NCBI GenBank assembly: GCA_003164755.1
Contig: PLUB01000023.1
Coordinates: 1 to 64,000 of the forward strand
Origin: Methanosarcina sp.
GTDB taxonomy: Archaea; Halobacteriota; Methanosarcinia; Methanosarcinales; Methanosarcinaceae
DNA: 64,000 bases
Direction of reading: 5' to 3'
The notes beneath the pieces are model-generated. The model was not told the DNA's origin, did no database searches, and saw only the letters and a program-made list of their open reading frames with translations. Numbering within the stretch: the first letter of the stretch is position 1; each line of letters starts with the position of its first letter. Shown here piece after piece: positions 46,663-56,685 of the stretch. Both the position numbers and the translations under genes were made by a program.

Positions 46663-47316
46663 ATGAAAGCGTTAATTATTTTATCTGGAGGTCTTGATTC
46701 CACGACCCTCCTTTACGACATAGTTAGTAGGGAATACGAAGTTAAAGCGATATCATTTGACTATAACCAAAAACACATTCGAGAAATTTACTATGCAATT
46801 GAGACATGTTTGATGTTGAAGGTTCCTCATCGGGTTTATAATCTTGAAGTTCTAAACTCTCTCGCCCCCTCTTCTCTTACAAGATGCGAAATAGAAGTTC
46901 CGAAAGGACACTATGCTGCATCGAATATGAAGAGTACGGTAGTTCCTAATAGGAACATGGTTTTAATCGCATTAGCGGCTTCTTATGCGATTTCAAGAGG
47001 AATCAATACAATACTCTACGGTGCACACTCTGGAGATCACGCAATTTATCCAGATTGCAGACCGGAATTTTTAGAAGCCATGAAATCCGTTTTGAAACTT
47101 TGTGATTATACATCTATTGAATTAGAAGCTCCCTACCTTAACTTAACAAAAGGAGATATCCTGAGAATTGGACTTAGGTTAGGGGTTGATTATTCCAAAA
47201 CATGGACATGTTACAGTGGACGTGAACTCGCTTGTGGGAAATGTGGTTCGTGTATTGAAAGACTAGAAGCTTTTGAACAAAACAATGCTAAAGATCCGTT
47301 GAGATATGAGATTTGA
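46663..47316 (+). CDS. queC: 7-cyano-7-deazaguanine synthase
   Basis: Makes preQ0 from 7-carboxy-7-deazaguanine, on the path to archaeosine in tRNA. 217 residues from ATG 46663. PP-loop SGGLDS (8-13), then TTLLYDIVSREYEVKAISFD-YNQKH, VPNRNMVLIALAASYA, and the zinc site CYSGRELACGKCGSCIERLE-AF. The ATG is chosen because AGAGGT precedes it by 4-5 nt; a TTG seven codons earlier opens the frame. Other deazaguanine genes (queD, queE, tgtA) are not in this window. Confidence 0.92.
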   Translation: MKALIILSGGLDSTTLLYDIVSREYEVKAISFDYNQKHIREIYYAIETCLMLKVPHRVYNLEVLNSLAPSSLTRCEIEVPKGHYAASNMKSTVVPNRNMVLIALAASYAISRGINTILYGAHSGDHAIYPDCRPEFLEAMKSVLKLCDYTSIELEAPYLNLTKGDILRIGLRLGVDYSKTWTCYSGRELACGKCGSCIERLEAFEQNNAKDPLRYEI

Positions 47317-47500
47317 AAATGTAATTGAGCTATCTTATTCATTATTCAATAAAGTTAACTATTTAGTTTGGGGGGAAAAAATATCCTTAGTCATTGGATA
47401 AAATCAAAAAGTGATGAAAAAATTGACTTAAAAATTATACCAATGTACGCAGTTAATAAAAGCTGCAGTGTAGAGCCAAAGAGGCAAAGATTAACTTTTA

Positions 47501-47580
47501 AGGATCTCGATAAACCCCCTAATTTTATCATATAAATATGGATAGTATATATGATTCGTTGAAATCAGAGGTTCATAGGA
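47501..47580. repeat. ~90-bp palindromic repeat, copy 8
   Basis: AAGGATCTCGATAAACCCCCTAATTTTATC ... GATTCGTTGAAATCAGAGGTTCATAGGAA. Diverged, but outer arms remain complementary. Located 185 bp after queC. The rest of 47317-47744 has no gene. Confidence 0.5.
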
Positions 47581-47744
47581 ATACTTTTTTACATATGAGA
47601 TGCAAATCACCTCGAATCTTGTAAGAAAGTTTTAGCATGAATACAAGATAAGGTACGAAAAATCCTGAAAAATTTGATTTTACCAGTATGATGAATCCCA
47701 AAAAGGACAATTAGCCATTATGGAGCTAATTTTTCTCGAAGATC

Positions 47745-48143
47745 TTATTTTGAAGGAGTAAGGGGCACCTTTTTGCTCATTACCTTCAGATTCGTGATTA
47801 CTGAGGTGGGTCCTCTACATTTGTTGTAAATTTTGTTTTCATAATAACTTTTAATCTCATCAATTGGAGTTATAAGGGAATAAATATTCATCGGTCGCCC
47901 TTTCCCAGGCTTTTTTTCCGATCGCACCCGGATCCATGAATTATTGCGCATTAATCTAATCGCAAGACTGACTTCTGGTTGCCTTAATCCAGTACTTATT
48001 TCAATTTCATGAGATGACTTTTCGTCTACATTCATAAGATATGTCACGATAGTAGCCACATTTCTTGAAATCCCTCGATTCTTCAAGGTTTCAATGAATA
48101 GGTGATCTTTTTCGTCTAACACTTTTACTTCGTAGTCTTTCAT
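47745..48143 (-). CDS. Winged-helix transcriptional regulator
   Basis: 132 residues. A MarR/ArsR-type wHTH: RNVATIVTYLMNVDEKSSHE-IEISTGLRQPEVSLAIRLMR and a wing VRSEKKPGKGRPMNIYSL. It is flanked by a short N-terminal strand part and a basic C-terminal tail (VMSKKVPLTPSK). GGAG precedes the ATG. Similar stand-alone regulators occur in many methanogens; the target is unknown. It is oriented away from the IS-containing region and convergent with queC. Confidence 0.82.
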   Translation of the reverse strand: MKDYEVKVLDEKDHLFIETLKNRGISRNVATIVTYLMNVDEKSSHEIEISTGLRQPEVSLAIRLMRNNSWIRVRSEKKPGKGRPMNIYSLITPIDEIKSYYENKIYNKCRGPTSVITNLKVMSKKVPLTPSK

Positions 48144-48527
48144 GTTAACTCCTTCGATAATCCTAGTTTTATGGATATCTTGTCAACTAAAAAATATCAT
48201 GGAACTATTATGTAAAATTTTCAAATTATATTGTTATAATTAACCTTTAAAGCGAACACAGATTATAAATGTTTTCACAGTCTGCTATATTTGCTCTATA
48301 TCTTGTTAAGTTTGGACATTTTGAAGATAATTACAAAAATTTTTATCTGGAAAGATTTTGGATTAGTCATGTTAGGTTGAATGCACTTTCTGTTTTGAAG
48401 CTCAATGCTAGAAAGATTACGTGGATCCTTATCCAAAAGAATACTGGGTAATATTTCCTCACACTAGCTGAAATTCAGGGAACCTCAGCTTGCCGAGTTC
48501 GATAGATGTTAAAGAGAATTCAGATAA
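48144..48527. other. Intergenic region
   Basis: No supported gene. A 60-codon plus-strand frame at 48269-48451 has no ribosome binding site and no recognisable protein. The regulator's promoter should lie near 48170-48240 (TATAATTAACC-like). Confidence 0.3.
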
Positions 48528-49475
48528 ACTCCGATGCATTTGAGTATTGGAGTGTTTAAATTTCTTAACAATAATTTTTACTCATAAAAACTTTTGCGAA
48601 TTTACTCTTAAACTGAATATAATTTTTTTTAACCAGTTGGGGACAAACTTGTGGAATTTATTCCTTAATTGATTGGGTATTTTTTCGTATCATTTTTGAG
48701 CCCAAAAATCTATTCGAAATAGTCTCATGAGGGATACATGAAGCTGAAGTAATATTGTGTTTTTGAACTTGAGAAACAATGTTTAATCTAATTTTTCCCA
48801 GAAAATTTCTTGGTTTTCTTGAGTGCATATCATAAAGTACACTTCTGGTCATTCATATCAAAAACTATTGACAGATGCAAAGAGATCAAATAGTGTAAAT
48901 AGTTGCAAAGACAACTTGATTGTCTTGGTTGGAAATAAAAAAAGGTAATTATTCTGGACTCTACTTTTATCCATCTAGATACTAGTAATGCAAAAGTGGA
49001 TAAAAGTTGAAAAAATAACACAAAAGAAGGTGAAGTAGGACGGGCCCTACACAAAAAAGTTGATGAGCCACACTTTGAAATAAACTTCATAGCATAATAG
49101 CAAGAGATTATGAGCCGATCCTAAATTTCAAAACAACAATTGTCTCACTTCATGATTTCCAAATAGATTTATCAGAAAAAAAGTAGTTTGGTATAGACAG
49201 AAGATACTTTGTAGCAAAATCTAAAGGGTATGATGCAACAAAGAAAAGAGGAGTTAAAGAATATCTTCTGGGAATGAGTTCTGTTTAAGAAATAAGAGGA
49301 TTAGCTCAAAAAGCTCAAGTCGAAAGAGTTTCTGTAATCACTAAAAAGGGATTCAAAGCCGAATAATTTGTTGTCACTACTGTTTAAAAAGTAGGTATGA
49401 AGATGTTGCGTACAGCTCTATGTTATAATAGTTATCAGTTGATAACATTGAATATAATAGGAACATTTTAAAAAT
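48528..49475 (+). mobile_element. Degenerate IS5-like element, copy at 49 kb
   Basis: Collinear with the 36-kb copy. TGCATTTGAGTATTGGAGTG TTTAAATTTC-type left flank, LIDWVFFRIIFEPKNLFE-like N-terminal part, ETMFNLIFPRKFLGFLEC (48770-48820), SLHDFQIDLSEKK, KEYLLGMSS and LRNKRI (49260-49300), C-terminal region to 49440. Stops throughout. Flank 49440-49600 is uninterrupted, which shows the pre-insertion state of the short repeat at 36735. Confidence 0.7.
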
Positions 49476-49807
49476 AGCTGAAGCTATCTTTAAAATCAAC
49501 GAATAATGAATTTGGAAAAACCAAATCAGGGCAATACAGGAGTTAGCGAGAAAAATATGAACAGGATTCCCACAAAGAAAAAAAATTAGATGTAAATCGA
49601 AATTATCTTTACATTCTTGATTAGGATATAATGTATAAATTAATTTTGGTTTCGTTCCTCGTCTTCTCATCAAGGTCTAATATACATATATATACCTATT
49701 ATATCATTTCATCTGGATATAATCCCCCTTATTCACTTTAACGGCTGAAAAGTTTTCTAATGTTTCGTTATCGTAAACTTTATTTGGTATCCATTAGATG
49801 ATACTTT
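49476..49807. other. IS flank and mptN promoter region
   Basis: 49480-49600 matches 36890-37010 (AGCTATCTTTAAAATCAA ... GACAGGATTCC-type). Beyond that is a run TATACATATATATACCTATTATAT at 49679-49702, a plausible promoter for mptN. Confidence 0.4.
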
Positions 49808-50779
49808 ATGAAAAAAATAGGTATCATAGTTACCAACCCAGAAGACTGGACAGCTCGGGCACTTATTGATGCATCGAGAAAAAGAGGCTTTTCACCTTTT
49901 ATTCTGGATTTTAGGACTGCAGAGGTCAGCATAAATTCAACAGGCATCAAATCGACAGTTTATTTTAAAGCTGGCAATATCTCCCTCTTGGACTTTGATG
50001 CTCTTATTGTGAGGGATATGGGTACGGGGGCTTTTGAGGGGGTTTCTTTCAGGTTTGATATCCTTAGGGAACTTGAGGCTGGCGGAATTCCGGTCATTAA
50101 TTCCCCTGAAGCTATCCAGAATGCTGCAAACAAGTATCATGCTTCTTATCTTCTGGCAGAAGCTGGTCTGCCTACACCCAAAACCGTGGCAGTACATAAT
50201 CTGGGATCTGCTCTCAGGCTGGTATCAAAATTTGGAGATTCTGTCATAAAACCTACTTTTGGATATAAAGGAAAGAATATTGCAAGGATCAAGGATGGAG
50301 AACTTCAATTTTCGGACAGAAAAGCTGAGTCTGTACCTCTGGAAGATGCTCTTGAAAAGCTGCTTGAAGAAAGAGGAATGCTATATATTCAGGAGTTTAT
50401 AGAAAACCCGGGGCGGGATATCCGAGTTTTTGTTGTTGGAGATTCTGCAATTGGTGCAATTTATCGGAAAGCTGCTGCAGGTTCCTGGGTAAACAATCTC
50501 AGCCAGGGTGGTAGTGTGGACCGCTGCGTCCTTACATATGAACAAAAAGAAATTGCAGAAAAAGCTTCCATTGCAATAGGCACAACATTCGCAGGTGTAG
50601 ACATCGTTGAGTATTTTACTGGAATTATTAACGTAGAAAATGGTAAAGACTATAATGGGATTGAACGAACACCTAAAATTCTTGAAATCAATGGAACACC
50701 TTCTGGGAAAGGAATATTTGATGCATTGGGAATAAATCCGGCAGAGTATATTCTTGATAACATACAGGGTATTTTATAG
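49808..50779 (+). CDS. mptN: ATP-grasp ligase, MptN-type
   Basis: RimK-related ATP-grasp enzyme expected to add glutamate to tetrahydromethanopterin, giving tetrahydrosarcinapterin. 323 residues. Pre-ATP-grasp domain to about 100 ([20 protein letters not shown]). ATP-binding: [56 protein letters not shown]. Metal and phosphate site: [25 protein letters not shown] and [12 protein letters not shown]. The paralogous F420 gamma-glutamyl ligase CofF is the main alternative; the assignment to MptN is my best judgement. Solitary gene. Confidence 0.8.
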   Translation: MKKIGIIVTNPEDWTARALIDASRKRGFSPFILDFRTAEVSINSTGIKSTVYFKAGNISLLDFDALIVRDMGTGAFEGVSFRFDILRELEAGGIPVINSPEAIQNAANKYHASYLLAEAGLPTPKTVAVHNLGSALRLVSKFGDSVIKPTFGYKGKNIARIKDGELQFSDRKAESVPLEDALEKLLEERGMLYIQEFIENPGRDIRVFVVGDSAIGAIYRKAAAGSWVNNLSQGGSVDRCVLTYEQKEIAEKASIAIGTTFAGVDIVEYFTGIINVENGKDYNGIERTPKILEINGTPSGKGIFDALGINPAEYILDNIQGIL

Positions 50780-50811
50780 AAAATGACTGTAAATGTTGGA
50801 TGAAATAGTAT

Positions 50812-50903
50812 AGAGGGTTTTGAGAAACCTCTGATTTTCACGAGTCATTTATATCCAATTTATAGGCATATGATGAAATTTAGGGGTTTATCCAAAATCT
50901 CTA
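50812..50903. repeat. ~90-bp palindromic repeat, copy 9
   Basis: GAGGGTTTTGAGAAACCTCTGATTTTC then ACGAGTCATTTATATCCAAT and TTATAGGCATATGATGAAAT then TTAGGGGTTTATCC. It is the reference-like copy. It starts 32 bp after the mptN stop. Inner arms (TCATTTATA/TATAGGCATATGA) can also pair. Confidence 0.75.
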
Positions 50904-50939
50904 AAATAATGATTTATAGTAAAGAGTCTGCATTATATG

Positions 50940-51640
50940 TAATTTCGATATCGTATATATAAAACTCTTAGTTTTCAGCATAATATTCTCTAATGTTGAT
51001 TTTGGCTTTTGAACCAATTGTATATTTAATCTGTTTTGGGTCCTTGATCACTCGACATCTAATATATTCTTGAATCCAAACAAAAATTACTAACAGCATG
51101 GGTAATGAATATGTTATTAAAATTTAAAAGCTGTTTGTTGAACTTAAGCTATACATTTATTAATAAGTGCTTAGTTTATTCATTTTGGTCTAAGCAGATA
51201 CGTTATTTTCCTAAACTCTAAATCTTAATCATAGTCAATTCTTGATTTAGAATAAGACGTTTTAAGTTCCTTTCTTCAAAATTGGATTGAGTCTTTTGTT
51301 TTCTAATCACGATGATAAACAATATATGATGGTATGGCTCTGAAAGTGTTTTTTTAGCCCAAAAAGATGTTCTCCTTTTAAAAGAGATTTTACTCTTTAA
51401 CTATGTTTATATTTAAGGCAAAATAAACCTTTTTCTTGAGCACACTTTTAAATAAAATGTACAGTTGAGCAATAGTCCACAAAAATCTTCTGCAACTTTA
51501 GCTAGGCTTAAGCTATTTTTGATCAATAATAGGGCTTGAGGTTCCATTTTTGTTGTGTCACAGAAACTAATGGTTGATTTAGCAATATCATTCGTAGTAA
51601 ACATATCAAATATCATAATCAATTTAATCTAATACTCTCA
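50940..51640 (-). mobile_element. IS630-type transposase remnant (51 kb)
   Basis: Minus strand. N-terminal HTH: FDMFTTNDIAKSTISFCDTT and EPQALLLIKNSLSLAKVAED (51440-51620), equal in layout to the better copy at 57338. C-terminal core: IRCRVIKDPKQIKYTIGSKA (50990-51080). Broken frames. Confidence 0.6.
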
Positions 51641-51867
51641 AATATATCAATGTTGCATTATATCTAGAAGTGTATATCTCTGATTTGACAAACTCTTCTA
51701 TTTCGTCACATTCTTCTAAAATGGTGTCTATATAGCTTATGAAAATCCACAGTTTATAGAAATCCTCTATAGTTTATTAGATATCTTTTCAGGGTAAAAC
51801 AGCCAAAGAAAGCAATACTGAAAACATTTATGAAATATGCTGACCTTGAATAAGCTTGAGGTAAAGG
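51641..51867. other. Upstream region of pth2
   Basis: No gene. GAGGTAAAGG immediately before the ATG at 51868 is the ribosome binding site. Confidence 0.4.
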
Positions 51868-52215
51868 ATGAGTGAATATAAACAGTGCATAGTTACTCGG
51901 GATGATCTTAAAATTTCTAAAGGCAAGTTTGCAGTACAGGTAGCTCACGCAGCCATTTCTGCAGCCGACTGGTCAACTAAAGATGATGTTAAAAAATGGA
52001 AGGAAGGTGGACAAAAAAAAGTTGTTCTTAAAGTTCCTACTCTTGAGGATCTTTATGTGGTCAAAGAAAAAGCAAGACGTCAAGGACTTTCAACAGCTTT
52101 GATACAGGATGCAGGACTCACGGAAATTCCTCCTGGAACAGTTACTGTTCTTGGAATCGGACCAGCAAAAGAAGAGCTCATAGATAACGTTACTCGAGAC
52201 CTGAAGCTTGTTTGA
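51868..52215 (+). CDS. pth2: Peptidyl-tRNA hydrolase (Pth2)
   Basis: Recycles peptidyl-tRNA by cleaving the ester bond. 115 residues, archaeal/eukaryotic type. Signature [16 protein letters not shown], then [43 protein letters not shown] with the catalytic Asp and the TxxGIGP end. Clean frame and good ribosome binding site. Confidence 0.95.
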   Translation: MSEYKQCIVTRDDLKISKGKFAVQVAHAAISAADWSTKDDVKKWKEGGQKKVVLKVPTLEDLYVVKEKARRQGLSTALIQDAGLTEIPPGTVTVLGIGPAKEELIDNVTRDLKLV

Positions 52216-52349
52216 TTGAGAAATATAAAACTTAGGATTTTAAGGTAGTCTCCATGAGTTATTGAAAGTTTTTAGCATAAGATTCTTTTTACATTGCCCC
52301 AAAAACGAGTGTTAAATTCTTCGAATAATAGGCTCAAATAGGTCAAAAA

Positions 52350-52438
52350 ATGTTTCGATAAATTCTATTTTTTGGTTGGTTGTTTATAATCTCTATATAA
52401 ACAATTTGTTAAATAGGAGGTAAATCCAAATTTTCTGA
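52350..52438. repeat. ~90-bp palindromic repeat, copy 10
   Basis: TGTTTCGATAAATTCTATTT TTTGGTTGGTTGTTTATA-type left half, then TATATAAACAATTTGTTAAATAGGAGG. Starts 135 bp after pth2. Confidence 0.65.
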
Positions 52439-53140
52439 AGTATCCTTAATTTTACATTTTTTTGAACATTAATTTTATGGTTATTTTTAGAAGAAGTTCG
52501 TTTAATTTTAGTTTTCAAAACAATCTGAAAACTAATAGTAATTGTCATCGATGGCACTAATGTAATTTTGATCATGGATATCAAAATGGTTTTTTAGGCA
52601 ATTCCACTGTCTTCTGAATTGGTAATTTAAATTGGCAGAAATAGTTCCCAAGTTTTATAGTTTAGACAATCATATGCGTTTTTTCATTACTACTATCTTC
52701 AGGATACTCATTGAAAAACAGCAATAACGTTTCGCTAGGATAATGGTGGAATTTTAGCTCCTTAAAGTTGGGTTATAGATTAAAAATGTGATGTTTTTCC
52801 ATGTGAATCAATAAATAACTTTTTTGTTTCTACTTGTGATTGGTTGAGAAAGTATCTACCTTTTGTAGTTGGAAATGAATAAGAAGGCGTTTACGCATAA
52901 AAGGCTAGGTCAATTATATTCTGACTCCATTGTACAACTTACACTTAATAACACGATTCTCATCGAAAGTTTCCCTAAAAGACCATAGATTATTTCGGTC
53001 TTATGTTAGGCTTCGCCATAAATTTTTATCATAAAGAACATATAACATGAACCTCCTCCACTCTTGCATCTGAAATGCTTAATCGAAACGATGTGCTGAC
53101 AAATATTTTTGGCAAGAATGGTACACAAATTTTATTAGTA
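52439..53140. other. Decayed region, possible unidentified gene remnant
   Basis: Minus strand gives short protein-like stretches (FKELKFHHYPSETLLLFFNE near 52700-52770; LWSFRETFDENRVIKCKLYN near 52930-52990) separated by stops. The last resembles the N-terminal core of an IS5-type transposase (LWrFRerl), but I cannot confirm it. Confidence 0.3.
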
Positions 53141-53232
53141 AATATCTCGATAAACCTCTGATTTTCATGAGTCATTTTATAACCATTTGTAAGTATCTGA
53201 CGAAATTTAAGGGTTTATCGAAGTTCTCAGAA
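53141..53232. repeat. ~90-bp palindromic repeat, copy 11
   Basis: TATCTCGATAAACCTCTGATTTTC then ATGAGTCATTTTATAACC and GTATCTGACGAAATTTAAGGGTTTATCGAAGTTCTC. Good preservation of all four arms. Not next to an intact gene. Confidence 0.75.
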
Positions 53233-53439
53233 ATCTTTTCAGGTTAGTGTAAGTCAAATAAGGAAACTAATCATCTCATAAATCACTTAACTTAGTTATT
53301 TTACATATTACGAGTTAATAATGATAGGTGCACAAACATTATAGGAACTTACTAATGAATGAAAAGTATATGGTAAATTTAAAAAAACCAATACTTCTAG
53401 TATCAAAATCATAATATTGCTTTCTTAGAAATATTTATT

Positions 53440-53770
53440 GTAAAATTACAGGTATTTCAGGGGAGCTTCTACAAGTACAAGCATGTGGAAAGCATCGCAG
53501 CTTTCTCTAAAACTGGAACTGTAACTAATATTATTTCAGGACTAGCCATAGTCTTTGAGAGCACTCTTTTACCTACAGTATTGATCATAGCCGGATTCTT
53601 GTCTCATATTTTATTGTTATGGAGCAGCAAATCCGGTAATAGGGGTTAATGGGATTTCTATTGTATCCATTGCAATGCTCTCAATCACAAGCTTAATCGT
53701 TGTGTTGAATTCCTAAGGCTCCATTACTGACAATGTCGTAGAAATCGCTCAAATAAGGATTATTCAGAAA
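53440..53770 (+). pseudogene. hppA: Membrane-bound pyrophosphatase (H+/Na+-PPase) fragment
   Basis: Reads FYKYKHVESIAAFSKTGTVT and NIISGLAIVFESTLLPTVLI-IAG, the TGxaTNIISGLAvGmESt segment of membrane PPases. Then after a frame break come INGISIVSIAMLS and ITDNVVEIAQI, corresponding to the 'aMLs..g' and 'DNAGGIAEM' region. Only about 110 of ~670 residues remain; the catalytic DXXXD segments are absent. Confidence 0.75.
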
Positions 53771-54024
53771 CTATTATAAAAAGTATTGATATTAAATTAT
53801 TGTTCAATGTTAAAATACTTATGGGAAATAAGTTTTATTCAGAAACTGTTTTTTTTATAATTAATTTAAAATAACTGATTAAGCTCAGTAAGTATTCATA
53901 GTTCATCGAAATTTGTTGGTGTAATAGTAATAGATATCAACCAACTAATTTTTGGTAGTTTGAATAGTTACCAAAAATAAATTCCATTATAACTATTAAT
54001 TTTAGCCATAAAGGAGTGAATCGA

Positions 54025-54150
54025 ATGTTGAAACAATCATTTAGTAAAATAAAAAAGTTACTGACTATTTTGCTGTCAGCCGTACTGTCTACTATTTTGC
54101 AGTTTGTGTCGTGGTCTTCGTACCGAATGCCTCGGAGAAAAATGTTTTTT
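54025..54150 (+). pseudogene. Fragment of a small secreted protein related to 6831
   Basis: After AAAGGAGTGAATCGA the ATG gives MLKQSFSKIKKLLTILLSAV, nearly the same signal-peptide start as at 6831 (MLKQSSSKIKKVL). The downstream sequence leaves the homology after about 40 codons and ends in a stop. The region 40-60 bp upstream is also shared, so the 5' part of a gene was duplicated. Confidence 0.55.
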
Positions 54151-54158
54151 TCGATATC

Positions 54159-54796
54159 CTAAAGCTCGTTTATGATCGTCTGCTTGAGCTTGAAGTAACG
54201 GACCTGGCAGATTCTGCAGATTTCCTCATCATTTAAAAGGTGCCCGAGTTCTTCTCCAGTGAGAAACCCTATGTAAATCGCAGAGACCGTGAAAGTAAAG
54301 ATGCCTTTCCGTTCTTCCCACAGGTCGTAGCTCTCAACCGGAATGTCTTTAGGATAAATGTAGCCGTCTAAGAAAAAAATGGCTTTCTTTACAAGGGGTT
54401 CATAGAGTTCTTTTACAAACTCAAGGTCTTTCCTGTAGCCTCGTAATATTTCCACAGGGTATGGACGACGAGAGCCGTTTCATCTTCCTGAATCGGGAGG
54501 GACGGCTGTCCGTAATCTATCCAAGGGTGCCAGCTGCTTCCTAGAGTCCCGTCCGGGTTATACTTGTGCAGCAGGCATCCAGCCCACTAGAGCACAGCTT
54601 TACATAACCTGAAAAAGGATTTCGTAAACTCAGGAAAGCCTGCCGTCAGTAAAGACTCCTATCCGCTGGGCATGCTCTATAAGGTGATTTTCCTGGCTCA
54701 CGTGGGGAAAATATATCTCCCTTGGAACCATTTATCTATATTTATGAGGAAGGACTGGTTGCCTAGGGCTATGTGTCTTATCATACTTCTTTCCAT
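54159..54796 (-). pseudogene. GH15 glucoamylase-type pseudogene
   Basis: N-terminal end (54796 down): MERSMIRHIALGNQSFLINI-DKW followed by YIFPT-like, then IGVFTDGRLS, HPWIDYGQPSLPIQEDETAL (54470-54540) and, in the last frame, KDLEFVKELYEPLVKKAIFF and ESYDLWEERKGIFTFTVSAI-YIGF. These follow the archaeal/bacterial GH15 pattern 'ALGNgnlLv..D..g...DlYfPhvGqe' and 'D-LWEer.G.htfTv'. At least four frameshifts and a missing C-terminus. The 54797-55018 minus strand also reads as a short acidic protein end (EKNTEEVSDMNENINLISKF) that may be the tail of an upstream partner. Confidence 0.75.
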
Positions 54797-55018
54797 CGGC
54801 TTTCAGTTTATTTTGAGGTTCCCTCCGGATTTTCGGATGCTTTTCCAGTGTCTTACGCTTCGAATTTGCTTATCAAGTTTATATTTTCGTTCATGTCAGA
54901 TACTTCTTCAGTATTTTTTTCCGGCGGATACCTGAGGTTATCAGTTTTTCTATCATTCTTGACCATCGTTTTTTTCTATACAAGTGCTTTGAGGCCCTTT
55001 AGCGGTCTACAATAAGTG

Positions 55019-55539
55019 CTATCATCAAAACAATTTATGCCAATTGGAGATTTTTCCAAATGTTTTTCTTTTAGAGTTGTGCACTTTTCTTCAATCATCG
55101 AATATACCTTTTGAAATCAAGTAAAAAGCAGCAGCCTAATAGTTATAACCGATTTAATTTGATCCCTTTAGCCTTAATTTTATAACTCAATTCATAAGTC
55201 CTAATAGTTTTAAAAATGTCTATTTTTTTTCTGTCTATATGTTTCAAAACTCGAACGTTCCAGAGTTTAATAGAGTATTTGACCGCTCACATCTTAGTCA
55301 AAGCAAAAATAGTAAGAAACACATAGAAAAAATTACTAAATCCTTATGATTCAGATTTTCAATTGAAAAAGAACCTTACAATTTTAAAAGTCCGAGACAT
55401 GCTAATCGGATTGAAGTTTCCAGTTAAATTACATTTCCTATTTTTAAGCATCTCTTACATATAAAAACAATCCTATATTATAGTAGTTATATATTTTTTA
55501 AAATAAAACTCATAAAGAAGTAAAAACGAGTTCATTAAC
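55019..55539. other. AT-rich region without genes
   Basis: No coding signal on either strand over about 520 bp. Confidence 0.35.
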
Positions 55540-55990
55540 ATGAAATTTTATAACCAGCTTGGAAAAATAGCAATGTATCGCCAAGATCAATTTAATGAAG
55601 TTATTGAGAGGCTTTTGGATGGATCAGATTATTGATGACGAATTCAAGTAATTGATACCACCCTCGTCTTCCAACGAATACCAAACTCTTGAAGAGAATA
55701 TTCTAAAGGATGGCTGTAGGATCGCTTGTATTATGGAATGAAATTCTTATAGATGGACATAACAGTCATACACATGCATAGAACATAATGTCAAATTCAA
55801 TATTGCTGAGAACCTTTTAGATTCACGAAATGATGTTTGCGTATGGATTCTTTAAAATCAGCTCCGAATGCATAATTTACCGCATTTTGCGAGGGCAGAA
55901 TTAGGAGTAAAATTAAAACATTTTTTCCAGGAAAAAGGACTTGAAAATCAGAGATTGCCAGAATATTATCAGACAGGAGTAATGTGATCG
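55540..55990 (+). pseudogene. ParB-like nuclease-domain protein remnant
   Basis: MKFYNQLGKIAMYRQDQFNE (separate frame), then PPSSSNEYQTLEENILKDGC-RIA, WNEILIDGHNSHT, HNVKFNIAENLLDSRNDVCVW (frame-shifted), LPHFARAELGVKLKHFFQEK-GLENQRLPEYYQTGV. The 'EyqqLEenIl.dGCr.Pl..Wng.liDGHnRy' segment is the ParB/Srx fold of plasmid and phage partition or regulatory proteins. The key Arg of 'GHNR' is altered and frames are broken. Suggests a past integrated plasmid or virus. Confidence 0.65.
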
Positions 55991-56102
55991 TAAACATGAT
56001 TTTCAAATAAGAATGTCCGAGACCATATGAACTTACATACTATCAGATGAAAATTCAATCTCGTGCAGGATAAAAAATAACTAAAAATTAAGTAACTATT
56101 CA

Positions 56103-56215
56103 ATCAACAATATTGAATTATGCATTAATTTCATTTACTATTTCAGTTGCTTTGTCATAGGCTTTTATTGCTTCGTTAGATTTGTTTAATTTCTGCAGAG
56201 CTACTCCAGTTCAAT
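56103..56215 (-). pseudogene. TPR-protein C-terminal fragment
   Basis: Minus strand: GVALQKLNKSNEAIKAYDKA-TEIVNEINA and stop. This is the last repeat of a tetratricopeptide protein. No upstream repeats remain; the homology stops at the 75-bp repeat 56211-56287. Confidence 0.6.
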
Positions 56216-56287
56216 GTCAAATCAAAAAAGATCCAAACAACTTTGAGGAATAATATTTGCTTAGGACTATTTAATATATTTTTATGG
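56211..56287. repeat. 75-bp repeat abutting tRNA-CAT
   Basis: TCAATGTCAAATCAAAAAAG then ATCCAAACAACTTTGAGGAA and CTATTTAATATATTTTTATG, matching 17404-17482. It ends at the 3' boundary of the tRNA gene, where integrases of archaeal elements often act. Confidence 0.5.
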
Positions 56288-56359
56288 GCCTGACCGGATT
56301 TGAACCGGTGACCGCTCGGTTATGAGCCGAGCGCTCTAACCTGACTGAGCTACAGGCCC
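56285..56359 (-). tRNA. tRNA with CAT anticodon (Ile2 or elongator Met)
   Basis: 75-nt cloverleaf. Acceptor GGGCCTG/CAGGCCC with discriminator A; D stem GCTC/GAGC; anticodon stem CTCGG/CCGAG with loop CTCATAA, anticodon CAT; variable CGGTC; T stem ACCGG/CCGGT with loop TTCAAAT. All stems pair perfectly. The G1-C72 GGGCC acceptor resembles archaeal tRNA-Ile2, whose C34 becomes agmatidine to read AUA; elongator Met is the alternative. No CCA encoded. Second gene of a tRNA pair, 128 nt after tRNA-Asn. Confidence 0.92.
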
Positions 56360-56487
56360 TTATTAAATATTATGTCTTAAGTGATTGTTAGTAGCTAGTT
56401 ATGAAGCTATAAACTTTTATTATAAATGTTTTTAAAGATGTTTATATTTTCCTAGAAAAGTGTACTTTAAAATATACTAAAGTCTTA

Positions 56488-56560
56488 CGCCGCTTGCAGG
56501 GCTCGAACCTACGACATTCTGGTTAACAGCCAGACACTCTACCAACTGAGTTAAAGCGGC
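56488..56560 (-). tRNA. tRNA-Asn(GTT)
   Basis: 73-nt cloverleaf. Acceptor GCCGCTT/AAGCGGC with discriminator G, as usual for Asn; D stem ACTC/GAGT; anticodon stem TCTGG/CCAGA with loop CTGTTAA, anticodon GTT; T stem GTAGG/CCTGC (one G-T-type mismatch) with loop TTCGAGC. Preceded by an archaeal promoter about 60 bp upstream. Confidence 0.94.
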
Positions 56561-56620
56561 TTTATTATCGAGTGTACCTTTTTTGTCCACCCTGTTGCGA
56601 ACATTCTTAAAGCGATAATC

Positions 56621-56637
56621 GTATTTATATATTTCGC
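56621..56637 (-). promoter_or_regulatory. Promoter of the tRNA pair
   Basis: On the minus strand GCGAAATATATAAATAC: a BRE-like CGAAA followed by TATATAAA. Distance to the tRNA-Asn 5' end is about 62 bp, so a leader of roughly 35 nt is removed by RNase P. Confidence 0.6.
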
Positions 56638-56685
56638 TTGAGGCTGTTCTCACAAGAGCATTTCATTTATTTGTTTCCTCCCACT

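Noticed and set aside
46425-46697. 90-codon ORF overlapping the start of queC
   Set aside because: Wrong frame relative to queC, no protein-like features, no ribosome binding site.
54672-55015. Two overlapping plus-strand ORFs with membrane-like sequence
   Set aside because: Opposite strand carries the GH15 pseudogene start and an acidic protein end; the hydrophobicity is the complement of charged codons.
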